NCBI GenBank assembly: GCA_017504735.1
Contig: JAFVQP010000100.1
Span: 1-10,411, forward strand
DNA from: Clostridia bacterium
GTDB lineage: Bacteria; Bacillota_A; Clostridia; Christensenellales; Borkfalkiaceae
Length of the DNA: 10,411 nucleotides
Reading direction: 5' to 3'
A program made the position numbers and the translations under genes. This document shows, piece after piece, positions 1 to 6,692 of this stretch; positions within the stretch are counted from its first letter, which is position 1; each line of letters opens with the position of its first letter. The notes beneath the pieces were generated by a model. That model searched no databases. It was not told the DNA's origin and saw only the letters and a program-made list of their open reading frames with translations.

Positions 1-68
1 CATGCATATAGGAAGTATTCGTTTTTTTGATGGTAATTATTCGATTTATACAAAAAAATGAAAATATC

Positions 69-97
69 TTGACAATGTTTAAAATATATGTTATAAT
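69..97 (+). promoter_or_regulatory. Consensus sigma-A promoter for the NahK-like kinase gene
   Basis: TTGACA at 69-74 and TATAAT at 92-97 are both perfect hexamers separated by exactly 17 bp, in very AT-rich DNA. Transcription would start near 104, giving a leader of about 87 nt before the TTG start at 191. The leader contains two mutually exclusive short dyads, CGTAT (123-127)/ATACG (148-152) and TATGC (113-117)/GCATA (146-150). I could not assign them to any known operator or riboswitch. Positions 1-68 show nothing else I can support. Confidence 0.85.
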
Positions 98-190
98 ATT
101 ATGCAATTTAAATATGCGATGTCGTATCAAAAGCATGTTAAAGTAGCATACGAATAATATAATAGAAACAAAAATGGTACAGGTGTTATC

Positions 191-1297
191 TTGAATACGG
201 AACAACAAATCCTAGAGGTATGCGAAAAATTTCAAATAGCGGGCGAATATCAATCGTTTGTCCTTTTATCGAGCGGTCACATAAATACCTCTTACCAGGT
301 ATTTTTCTTGCGTAATGGTGCAATAAAGGATTATATTTTACAAAAGGTTAACACGTATGTTTTTCACGATCCAATTGCGATGATGGAGAATATCTCTTCC
401 GTGACTGAATATATTCGTGAGAAGATTAAGCAAAAACAGCCAACGGCAAAGCGTAACGTTTTACATTATTCTAAAACAGCGGAAGGGGAGTATTACACCA
501 TTTTAGAGGACGGCGGTTTTTGGCGTTGCTGTCGTTACATTGATGATTCCGTTTGTTTCGAATGGACGGATAATTTACGGGTAGTGGAAAATGCAGGGAA
601 AGCGTTTGGCGAATTTCAGGTGTACCTTGCCGAATATCCCGTGGAAAAATTGAACATCGTTATTCCGCATTTCCACAATACGGTAATGCGATTTGAAACC
701 TTTAAAAAGGCAATAGAGAATGATTTATCCAAGCGTAGAAAGGAAATTCAACCATGGATTGACAGCTATTTACAGCTTGAGGAGATTGCTACCCGACTGT
801 ATCGCTTGCAAAAGGACGGCGTGTTAAAGTTGCGCGTGACCCACAACGATACCAAGCCGAGCAACGTATTATTTGATAAGGAAACGTTGCAGCATTTGTC
901 TGTGATTGATTTGGATACGGTAATGCCTGGGTTGGTGGCGTGTGATTTTGGCGATGCAATCCGTGTGATTGGTTCGACAGGGGCTGAAGATGAGCAGGAT
1001 TTGGCAAAAGTGGCGCTGGATATGGAAAAATACGAGGCGTTTACCCGCGGTTTTGTGGGTGTGCTTCACGACAGTATGACGCAGGCGGAGAAAGAAACGC
1101 TTGCGCTTGGTGCGGTTGCGATGACTGTGGAATGCGGTATTCGTTTCTTGGGTGACTATTTAGATGGTGATAAGTATTTCCGCGTGCATTATCCCGAGCA
1201 AAATTTGGCAAGGGCAAAGGCGCACTTGATACTTGCACAAGATATGATAAAACACTTGGATGAAATGCAGGCAATTGTCAAGCAATATTGTAAATAA
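191..1297 (+). CDS. NahK-like sugar kinase (aminoglycoside phosphotransferase fold)
   Basis: This 368-residue protein has the APH/choline kinase fold and resembles bacterial N-acetylhexosamine 1-kinases, which use ATP to phosphorylate GlcNAc or GalNAc at C1. Visible features are an N-terminal GHINTSY nucleotide-loop motif (residues 29-35), then LQKVN and MMENI blocks typical of this subfamily. The catalytic loop THNDTKPSN has D220 as the probable base and N225 as a metal ligand. The IDLDTVMPG segment supplies D240 and D242, the DFG-like metal-binding acidic residues, followed by DFGDAIR. Length matches the NahK family (about 360). The start is TTG, preceded by a weak AGGTG ribosome binding site. 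It stands alone behind a strong promoter and ends in a hairpin terminator, so it is probably monocistronic. No lacto-N-biose phosphorylase or epimerase gene is visible nearby, so the substrate is an inference; another hexosamine or sugar is possible. Confidence 0.82.
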   Translation: MNTEQQILEVCEKFQIAGEYQSFVLLSSGHINTSYQVFFLRNGAIKDYILQKVNTYVFHDPIAMMENISSVTEYIREKIKQKQPTAKRNVLHYSKTAEGEYYTILEDGGFWRCCRYIDDSVCFEWTDNLRVVENAGKAFGEFQVYLAEYPVEKLNIVIPHFHNTVMRFETFKKAIENDLSKRRKEIQPWIDSYLQLEEIATRLYRLQKDGVLKLRVTHNDTKPSNVLFDKETLQHLSVIDLDTVMPGLVACDFGDAIRVIGSTGAEDEQDLAKVALDMEKYEAFTRGFVGVLHDSMTQAEKETLALGAVAMTVECGIRFLGDYLDGDKYFRVHYPEQNLARAKAHLILAQDMIKHLDEMQAIVKQYCK

Positions 1298-1304
1298 TCG
1301 TTAA

Positions 1305-1334
1305 AACGGCAGGAGTAACAAAGCTCCTGCCGTT
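1305..1334. terminator. Bidirectional intrinsic terminator
   Basis: An 11-bp perfect stem, AACGGCAGGAG (1305-1315) with CTCCTGCCGTT (1324-1334), closes an 8-nt loop. On the plus strand AGTTTTTATT follows, ending the kinase transcript. On the minus strand TTTTAACG follows, ending the small DUF3789-like gene. The right arm includes the first two bases of that gene's stop codon complement (1333-1335). Confidence 0.85.
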
Positions 1335-1422
1335 AGTTTTTATTGGCGTGAAATAATGCCATTACAATTACGCCTAAATTGCCACCTAATACAAAACCGA
1401 TTATAAATCCAATCCACCACAT
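1333..1422 (-). CDS. DUF3789-like 29-residue membrane peptide
   Basis: This is a 29-residue, single-pass membrane peptide. It starts MWWIGFIIGFVLGG, continues with a hydrophobic glycine-rich stretch through residue 24, and ends in a short polar tail (HANKN). The glycine-spaced hydrophobic segment and length match the short clostridial DUF3789 proteins, whose function is unknown. The ATG at 1420-1422 was chosen because AGGAG lies about 7 nt upstream on the minus strand. The reading frame stays open further upstream, but without a plausible ribosome site and with unlikely composition. A candidate promoter on the minus strand has TAGACT, a 16-bp spacer and TATAAA. The stop codon lies inside the shared terminator stem, so the transcript would end within a few nucleotides of the coding region. 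Recognition rests on memory of the family's appearance. Confidence 0.65.
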   Translation of the reverse strand: MWWIGFIIGFVLGGNLGVIVMALFHANKN

Positions 1423-1449
1423 ACCAATTCTCCTGTATAGAATATTCCC

Positions 1450-1479
1450 TTGACAAAGGGGATTTATACAATTTATGAA
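1450..1479 (+). promoter_or_regulatory. Candidate promoter for the nitrilase-fold gene
   Basis: TTGACA at 1450-1455 is followed after 18 bp by TATGAA at 1474-1479, giving a leader of about 57 nt. The -35 box lies inside a small dyad, CCCTT (1447-1451)/AAGGG (1456-1460). A competing -10, TATAAT at 1519-1524, has no good -35 and would start transcription almost at the ribosome site. Which one is used cannot be decided from sequence. Confidence 0.4.
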
Positions 1480-1542
1480 AAAATAGTCTAGAGTGTCACC
1501 ATTTTTAAGGGAAAAGGATATAATAAAGGGTGGGGGGATGCT

Positions 1543-2196
1543 ATGGAGATTCTTTTTGTAAGCCGTGGGAAGTTGGTCGAGGAACAAGTGTGTGAGGAAT
1601 TTAGAGAGGATTTGATTCTTTATGGGTTCGGCGGTTTGGGTGAGGTGAGTTATGATAAAGAATTGAAGGGAGAGAGTGATTGTTTTGAGCGTGCTGCACG
1701 CCTGTCTAAACAGTCGAAAGGGGTGGTGGTATGCGGTTGTATCACAGATACGCGTGGGATTAAGCGTAAGTCGGCATTGGTGGCTGAAAATGGTAAATTG
1801 TGTGGCGTATCGGATATGACGCATACGATGGACGGGACGATTTCTTCGGGGGCAGGCTTACGCGTTTATGATACAAAAATCGGGAAGATGGGGGTGGCGG
1901 TTGCCGAGGATATTCTTTTCCCTAATGTTATGTCCGCATTGGCGGCGTGCGGAAGTGATTTTATTGTGTGCCCGTTTGGCATTTTACAAAACTCGATGGC
2001 GCAGGTATTGCTTCGTGCGTATGCGTATTTGTACGGCGTACCCATCTTTTTATGCGGGGTGGGGTATTCGATTGCAGTGGAAGCAAATGGTGCGCTTGCA
2101 ATGGCGACGCCACAAAGTCCCATTTCCTTTAAGGCGGAAAATCGTAAGCAATTTCATCTTGTCGAAATGCGCAGGCGCGGCGTTTTTGATATATAA
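1543..2196 (+). CDS. Nitrilase-fold (carbon-nitrogen hydrolase) protein, probably catalytically dead
   Basis: This 217-residue protein matches the nitrilase superfamily in its second half. It has G-V-A-V-A-E-D (117-123) followed by ILFPNVMSAL, then GSDFIVCPFG, then a segment equivalent to the ARA-x-E-N-G-V region (LRAYAYLYGVPIFLCG), and a C-terminal NGALAMATPQ turn. Active members use a Glu-Lys-Cys triad. The Cys normally sits in an I-C-Y-D block, and the aligned residue here is Ala121. The usual Y-x-K-x-H/L lysine block is replaced by GVSDMTHT, with no Lys. A Glu equivalent is uncertain (Glu34 or Glu40). It is also shorter than typical enzymes (about 260-300). A non-catalytic or divergent role is inferred. 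The ATG at 1543-1545 follows a purine-rich GGGTGGGGGG ribosome site. The gene lies alone between two terminators, with no pathway partner to suggest a substrate. Confidence 0.72.
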   Translation: MEILFVSRGKLVEEQVCEEFREDLILYGFGGLGEVSYDKELKGESDCFERAARLSKQSKGVVVCGCITDTRGIKRKSALVAENGKLCGVSDMTHTMDGTISSGAGLRVYDTKIGKMGVAVAEDILFPNVMSALAACGSDFIVCPFGILQNSMAQVLLRAYAYLYGVPIFLCGVGYSIAVEANGALAMATPQSPISFKAENRKQFHLVEMRRRGVFDI

Positions 2197-2202
2197 TGTA
2201 TA

Positions 2203-2232
2203 AGGCGGCATCCTAAATTGGGGATGCCGCCT
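2203..2232. terminator. Bidirectional hairpin terminator
   Basis: An 11-bp perfect stem, AGGCGGCATCC (2203-2213) with GGATGCCGCCT (2222-2232), has an 8-nt loop and lies between two convergent stop codons. The plus side is followed by the T-rich CATGCATTTTACTTTTTATTT-type run. The minus side has only a weak T-tract (TTATACATTATAT). It probably ends both the nitrilase-fold gene and the vWA gene. Confidence 0.75.
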
Positions 2233-2240
2233 CATGCATT

Positions 2241-2894
2241 TTACTTTTTATTTCTTAATTTTCTTTCAAAATCTTCATTCCACGCATCAGAGATTGCACC
2301 TTCTCTTCTAAATTCGCAAACAGTTTCGCAGAGCTGACTGTATAATGCCTGCGTGTCTTCTTTCACTCGGTAATTTACCGCGCGTTCCTTGCGTATTCCG
2401 AGGCCTTTTGCCGTTTCTACCGCATCAATGTTTGCCGCAACGAATACAAATTCCCAGCCCAATTCTTTTTGCTTACTGATCAAACAGTTGATTTCGTCTT
2501 TCGTGTACTGTTTGCTTGCGTTTTCCATACCGTCGGTGGTGATGATAAACATCGTATGCTGAGGGACGTCTTCTTTTCTTGCGTATTTGTGAATGGTGGT
2601 AATATGTTCAATTGCGCAACCGATGGCGTCCAGCAGGGCAGTACAACCGCCCACCTGATAATCTTTAGATGTCAAGGGGACAATATTTCCCAAAGGCAGT
2701 CTATCGTGTAAAGTTTCCGCTTGGTTTGCAAATAAAAAGGTGGAAACGTAAGCCTTTCCCTCTTGCGCTTTTTGTTTTTCAATCATGGCGTTAAATCCCC
2801 CGATGGTATCCGCCTCCATACCCGCCATCGAACCGCTTTTATCCAAAATAAATACCAATTCCGTCGTATTGTTTCCCGTTGTTTTCTTACTCAT
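2241..2894 (-). CDS. TerY/YegL-like von Willebrand factor A domain protein
   Basis: This 217-residue cytoplasmic protein is a single vWA domain. The metal-ion-dependent adhesion site is intact: D18-x-S20-x-S22 in FILDKSGSM, T85 in GGCTALLDAIG, and D121 in TTDGMENAS. There is no signal peptide or membrane segment. Small vWA proteins of this type (TerY, YegL) are thought to act as Mg-dependent protein-binding modules, often beside kinases, phosphatases or stress genes. The biochemical role is not known. I place the start at the ATG 2892-2894, which has AAGGAG 8 nt upstream. The in-frame TTG two codons earlier lies only 2 nt from that site. The gene follows the macrodomain gene on the same strand, separated by a 105-nt gap holding a 34-bp dyad. 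That suggests either co-regulation or an independent regulated promoter. It ends at a shared hairpin. Confidence 0.85.
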   Translation of the reverse strand: MSKKTTGNNTTELVFILDKSGSMAGMEADTIGGFNAMIEKQKAQEGKAYVSTFLFANQAETLHDRLPLGNIVPLTSKDYQVGGCTALLDAIGCAIEHITTIHKYARKEDVPQHTMFIITTDGMENASKQYTKDEINCLISKQKELGWEFVFVAANIDAVETAKGLGIRKERAVNYRVKEDTQALYSQLCETVCEFRREGAISDAWNEDFERKLRNKK

Positions 2895-2913
2895 AATCAA
2901 ATCTCCTTAAAAA

Positions 2914-2947
2914 AATGTAGTTGCAAGTTTTCGTTTGCAACTACATT
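2914..2947 (-). promoter_or_regulatory. Perfect 13-bp dyad: operator, attenuator or terminator upstream of the vWA gene
   Basis: AATGTAGTTGCAA (2914-2926) and TTGCAACTACATT (2935-2947) are perfect inverted copies with an 8-nt spacer. Read on the minus strand, the hairpin is followed by ATTTTTTTAAGGAG, which is terminator-like and leads directly into the vWA ribosome site. The distal arm also overlaps a TATAAT -10 (2945-2950, minus strand), with a TTGACC 20 bp upstream that is too far for a good promoter. The dyad could therefore end the macrodomain transcript, attenuate the vWA gene, or bind a dimeric repressor over the -10 and start point. Confidence 0.65.
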
Positions 2948-2999
2948 ATACAAGATATAAATTTATTTTTGGTCAATCAACGGTTTACTTTTACTTTTT

Positions 3000-4040
3000 T
3001 TATACGCCAAGGCAAACTTGGTCAAACTTAAACAAGGTTTCGTTGATGGTGAAAATGTTATATTCACCGCGGAGTAAGAAATATTCGATGATGATGTCAA
3101 ATTTACTGCTCTTGGAAAGCGTGAAACCAACAGTGGACAGCAAATGCTTGGTTTCCTCCAAAGAAAGCTCTAAGGCGATGGCGAAGGAGATAACCGTTTG
3201 CTTGCTAGGCTTGTAGTATTTATCGTTCATGATTTTATACCAGGTCTGCTTGCTGACGTTTGCCTTTTTATAGCATTCCACGTCCGTAATGTCTTTCGCG
3301 TCAATGAGTTTTAATAAGGTTACTGCAAAGCTATCGTCGATTTTTGCGAGCATATCAGTCAATGAAGCGGAGGAATAGGAGGGGAGGGAAACGTCTTCCT
3401 CTAAAAGTTCACAACACTCTATATCGTATTCTATTTCGCGGAGAAGACGTTGGCTACGTGCGTATTCGATATTCGCGCCCTCTCTACGCATAAAACAGCT
3501 TGTTTCTTCGGGTTGCGTATAATGGTCGTCAATATACGAGGCAACGTCTTGGAACAGCGAAGTGCTGATTTGGTAGGCGGCTTTGTCGAATACGACGATA
3601 TATACGGTCATTTCGTGGTCGAATAAAAACTTGCTGATAACGTCGACAGCAACAGCAAGCGCTTGATCCTTTGGATATCCGTAAATACCCGCAGAAATCA
3701 AGGGGAAGGCTACCGTTTCGCAGCCGTATTCCTTTGCGAGGGCAAGGGAACGGTTGTAACAGGATTCGAGCAATGCTTTTTCACTGTAGGTGCCGCCTTG
3801 CCAAATGGGTCCAACGGTGTGAATAACGTATTTGCTAGGCAAACGGTATCCTTTTGTGATTTTTGCGTCGCCCGTTTTACAACCGCCAAGGGTCTTACAT
3901 TCTTCTAAGAGTTCACGCCCTGCGGCTTGGTGAATAGCGCCGTCTACACCGCCTCCGCCGAGTAGGGTGGGGTTTGCCGCATTGACAATGGCGTCGCATT
4001 CTATTTTTGTAATATCTTGTCGAATAATGTGTAAAGGCAT
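3000..4040 (-). CDS. Macrodomain protein with C-terminal HTH-like domain
   Basis: This 346-residue soluble protein starts with a MacroD-type macrodomain (about residues 1-165). It shows D9 of the ADP-ribose site, NAAN at 20-23, the G28-x-x-x-V-D-G-A-I-H loop with D33, HTVGP at 74-78, and SAGIYGYP at 116-123. Such domains bind ADP-ribose, and MacroD members remove it from proteins or hydrolyse O-acetyl-ADP-ribose; the residues expected for activity are present. After a polar linker (about 166-227), residues 228-346 form a helical block. It includes a helix-turn-helix-like stretch near 253-290 ([18 protein letters not shown], then KPSKQT and [11 protein letters not shown]) and a [13 protein letters not shown] motif. 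I recognise this block as recurring in Bacillota, including with macrodomains; DNA or RNA binding is inferred. The ATG has GAGG upstream. It starts 27 nt after smpB ends, so it is probably cotranscribed with rnr-smpB. Confidence 0.85.
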   Translation of the reverse strand: MPLHIIRQDITKIECDAIVNAANPTLLGGGGVDGAIHQAAGRELLEECKTLGGCKTGDAKITKGYRLPSKYVIHTVGPIWQGGTYSEKALLESCYNRSLALAKEYGCETVAFPLISAGIYGYPKDQALAVAVDVISKFLFDHEMTVYIVVFDKAAYQISTSLFQDVASYIDDHYTQPEETSCFMRREGANIEYARSQRLLREIEYDIECCELLEEDVSLPSYSSASLTDMLAKIDDSFAVTLLKLIDAKDITDVECYKKANVSKQTWYKIMNDKYYKPSKQTVISFAIALELSLEETKHLLSTVGFTLSKSSKFDIIIEYFLLRGEYNIFTINETLFKFDQVCLGV

Positions 4041-4067
4041 AAATTACCTCGTCATTTGTATTTTTGA

Positions 4068-4520
4068 TTAAAAGCCTGCGTTTTTGATTTCACGATCGGT
4101 CGAACGCTTTAAATCGCGCGCGGCAATCGTTTGCTTTTTGTCGTAGGTGTGCTTACCGCGGCAAAGCGCGATTTCCATTTTTACAAGCGAGCCTTTAAAA
4201 TATAACTTTAAAGGGACGAGGGTATATCCCTGACGATTGATTTTACCTGCAATTTTTGCGATTTCGCCTTTGTGTAACAGGAGTTTTCTATCCCTGCGCG
4301 TTTCCTTCGTGCTGAAAGCATCCGACTTATCGTATAAGGCAATATGCATATTCTTTACGGAAACGTCGCTGCCACGGACGAAACAAAAGCTGTCGTTCAT
4401 ATTGACGTTTCCTTCTCGAAGGGACTTGATTTCATTGCCTTCTAAGACAATTCCCGCTTCATATTTTTCTTCGATAAAGTATTCAAAGGATGCACTCTTA
4501 TTTGTGGTGATAATTTTCAT
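4068..4520 (-). CDS. smpB: SsrA-binding protein SmpB
   Basis: SmpB binds tmRNA (ssrA) and delivers it to stalled ribosomes for trans-translation. This 150-residue copy has all the family landmarks: TTNKSA near the start, YFIEEKYEAGIVLEGNEIKSLR, then NMHIALYD, RDRKLLLHKGEI, YTLVPLKLYFKGSLVKMEIAL, GKHTYDKKQ, and a basic C-terminal tail. I chose the ATG at 4518-4520 because TGGAG lies 6 nt upstream and the length matches the family. A longer reading would begin at TTG 4542-4544, giving eight extra residues, but its CAGGT ribosome site is weaker. It follows rnr by 42 nt in the conserved secG-rnr-smpB order. No tmRNA gene is visible downstream; the macrodomain gene occupies that place. Confidence 0.95.
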   Translation of the reverse strand: MKIITTNKSASFEYFIEEKYEAGIVLEGNEIKSLREGNVNMNDSFCFVRGSDVSVKNMHIALYDKSDAFSTKETRRDRKLLLHKGEIAKIAGKINRQGYTLVPLKLYFKGSLVKMEIALCRGKHTYDKKQTIAARDLKRSTDREIKNAGF

Positions 4521-4536
4521 GATTTGCTCCATTTTT

Positions 4537-4554
4537 GCGTTCAACGCATACCTG
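4537..4554 (-). repeat. 18-nt sequence shared with the tpiA-gpmI intergenic region (rnr-smpB copy)
   Basis: On the minus strand this reads CAGGTATGCGTTGAACGC, identical over 18 nt to plus-strand positions 8834-8851. It lies between the rnr stop and the smpB start. The GCG-TTGAA-CGC core can form a 3-bp hairpin. Function unknown. Confidence 0.5.
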
Positions 4555-4562
4555 GTATAGGG

Positions 4563-6659
4563 TTATAATTTTTTTAACAATCTAAATTCCGCTCTCCGAC
4601 GATAAAAATCAACGTCGGTTACCTTAATTTTGACGCTTTCCCCGATGGTATAGGTCTCCGTCCTGCCCACTAAGCGGAAGCGGTCGGCATCATAGGAGAA
4701 TTCTCCATACAGCGATTCAATGGGGATAAAGCCTTCAATGGTGTTTGGTAATTCTGCAAATAATCCAAAAGAGGTGACGCCTGAAATAACAGCGTCATAT
4801 TCTTGACCGATTCGCTCGCTCATATACATCGTCATATACAAATCATCTACGTCACGTTCGGCATCGGTTGCACGGCGTTCGCGGGCGGACGATTGCTTTG
4901 CGGCGGTTGCAACAAAGTCTCCAAAGCGTTCTATTGCCTCAGGGTAGCCGCCGTTGATCACAAGCTTAATGATGCGGTGAATACACAGGTCGGGATAACG
5001 GCGAATGGGGGAGGTGAAGTGGCAGTAGCATTTGCTTGCTAAACCAAAATGCCCTAGGTTTTCGACATCGTAGCGCGCCTTTTGCATGGAACGTAACATA
5101 ACACGGTTTAATACCGAGTAGGAAGGCATACCTTCCGCCGATTTTAACAGGTTTTGATAATCGTAGGGCTTTACGTCCTGTGCGGAAAATCTTGCAACCA
5201 AGCCTAAAGTTTGCGCAAAGGCGCGGAAGGTGGTTGCCTTTTCTTCCGCAGGTTTTTCGTGTACACGGTACACAAAAGGTGCCTCGATGGATGCCATATA
5301 TTCCGCAACCGTTTCGTTTGCAAGCACCATAAACGCTTCAATAATTTGATGCGAAAATGCTCGCGTTTGATCGGGGATTTTAATTTCGTCGTCTTCAAAG
5401 ATGATTTTTGCCTCTTTGACGTCGAGGGATATGCTTCCTTTTTTCTCGCGCATGGTTTGTAAAATGTGCGTCAATTCTGCAAATAGGCATACCATGTCTT
5501 TGACGAGTGCATATTTTTGACAAGTCTTTTCGTTACTGTCAAGGATTTCTGTGACCTCGTCATAGGTCATTTTATAGGTGGAACGAATGACCCCTTCTAC
5601 AATTTCGCTGCTTTTCACATTGCCCTTTTGGTCAATGGTCATTAGGCAAGAAAGGGTTAAACGGTCTTCACCTTCATTCAACGAGCATATACCATTCGAC
5701 AAGGGGCGGGGGAGCATGGGCAATACACGGTCAGGAAAATAGACGCTTGTACCGCGCTCTAAGGCTTCGATATCCAACGGAGAACGATATTCTACGTAAT
5801 GGGTCACGTCAGCAATATGCACGCCCAAAAGATAATTGTCACCCACTTTTTCCAAGGAAATAGCATCGTCGATATCGCGCGTGTCAGCGCCGTCAATGGT
5901 AACAATCAACTTATCGCGAAAATCACGCCGCGCAAGAAGATCGGCTTCCGTAATTTTTCTTGCGGCTTGTTTCATCGCTTCTTTTTCTACGCGCGGGGGA
6001 AATTCTTCTCGTAAATCGTAGGAACGAATGATGGAAAGCTCTTCCGCAAAGAAGTCGTCCTCTTCGCCAAGCACTTCGATGATTTCACCGCCAGGGCACT
6101 TGTTATAGGGGTAATCGGTGATTTTTGCCACCGCTTTCACGCCGTTTTTAATATGAGAACAAGCGGAAAGTGGGATATAGATTTCCGTTGCAAAACGCTT
6201 TTCGTCAGGGAAAAGGTAACCTGCGCGTCTATCCCGTCGAAATGTGCCGACAATGGTTTTATAGCCGCGTTCAAGGATTTTTACCACCGCGCCTTCATCG
6301 TCGCTTTGACCTGTTACGAGTTCCATTAATACGGTATCGCCGTGAAGCGCTCCGTGAAGGGATTTATGGGGGATAAAGTAATCGTTTTCGTTTTTCTCTT
6401 TTCCCTCAGGCACGAGGAATGCAAAGCCGCGTTCGTTGCCGACAAGGGTGCCTTTGATTAAGCCCAATTGCTCAATCGTTCCATACCTGCCCCCTTCATT
6501 TTTAAAAATTTCGCCATCATCGCAAAGGTTGTTTAAAAGGTCGAATAGGCGGTTTTTCTCCCGATAGGGGATTTGTAAAATTTTCAAAATTTCTTGCGAG
6601 GTTTTTCCTGCAAGGGTGCCGTCTTGAAATGCGGACAGCAGTGTTTCTTTCGCGTTCAA
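4563..6659 (-). CDS. rnr: Ribonuclease R (RNB family 3'-5' exoribonuclease)
   Basis: RNase R degrades structured RNA processively from the 3' end and works with SmpB-tmRNA in clearing defective mRNAs. The 698-residue protein has, in order, a winged-helix-like N-terminus (about 1-62), two cold-shock OB domains (about 65-130 and 140-205), the RNB catalytic domain (about 220-570) and a C-terminal S1 domain (about 612-698). The RNB signature TIDGADTRDIDDAI carries the metal-binding aspartates D256, D262, D264 and D265. FTSPIRRYPDL closes the domain. There is no lysine-rich tail after S1. The start was set at TTG 6657-6659, which lies 8 nt after a near-perfect AGGAGG site. The in-frame GTG three codons upstream overlaps that site. 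A hairpin lies between secG and this gene, leaving little room for a separate promoter, so expression probably depends on readthrough. Confidence 0.95.
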   Translation of the reverse strand: MNAKETLLSAFQDGTLAGKTSQEILKILQIPYREKNRLFDLLNNLCDDGEIFKNEGGRYGTIEQLGLIKGTLVGNERGFAFLVPEGKEKNENDYFIPHKSLHGALHGDTVLMELVTGQSDDEGAVVKILERGYKTIVGTFRRDRRAGYLFPDEKRFATEIYIPLSACSHIKNGVKAVAKITDYPYNKCPGGEIIEVLGEEDDFFAEELSIIRSYDLREEFPPRVEKEAMKQAARKITEADLLARRDFRDKLIVTIDGADTRDIDDAISLEKVGDNYLLGVHIADVTHYVEYRSPLDIEALERGTSVYFPDRVLPMLPRPLSNGICSLNEGEDRLTLSCLMTIDQKGNVKSSEIVEGVIRSTYKMTYDEVTEILDSNEKTCQKYALVKDMVCLFAELTHILQTMREKKGSISLDVKEAKIIFEDDEIKIPDQTRAFSHQIIEAFMVLANETVAEYMASIEAPFVYRVHEKPAEEKATTFRAFAQTLGLVARFSAQDVKPYDYQNLLKSAEGMPSYSVLNRVMLRSMQKARYDVENLGHFGLASKCYCHFTSPIRRYPDLCIHRIIKLVINGGYPEAIERFGDFVATAAKQSSARERRATDAERDVDDLYMTMYMSERIGQEYDAVISGVTSFGLFAELPNTIEGFIPIESLYGEFSYDADRFRLVGRTETYTIGESVKIKVTDVDFYRRRAEFRLLKKL

Positions 6660-6692
6660 TGCATTCACCTCCTTTTATGTAAAATAAAGTAA

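Noticed and set aside
1519..1524. TATAAT as main -10 of the nitrilase-fold gene
   Set aside because: No -35 of quality lies 16-18 bp upstream, and the start point would fall inside the ribosome site. It is kept only as an alternative.
1423..1824. Extension of the small minus-strand gene to 163 codons
   Set aside because: The added part overlaps the nitrilase-fold gene antisense, has no ribosome site, and does not look like protein. AGGAG supports the ATG at 1422.
4041..4067. tmRNA (ssrA) gene expected after smpB
   Set aside because: Only 27 nt separate smpB from the macrodomain gene, and no tmRNA-like ends were seen elsewhere in the window.
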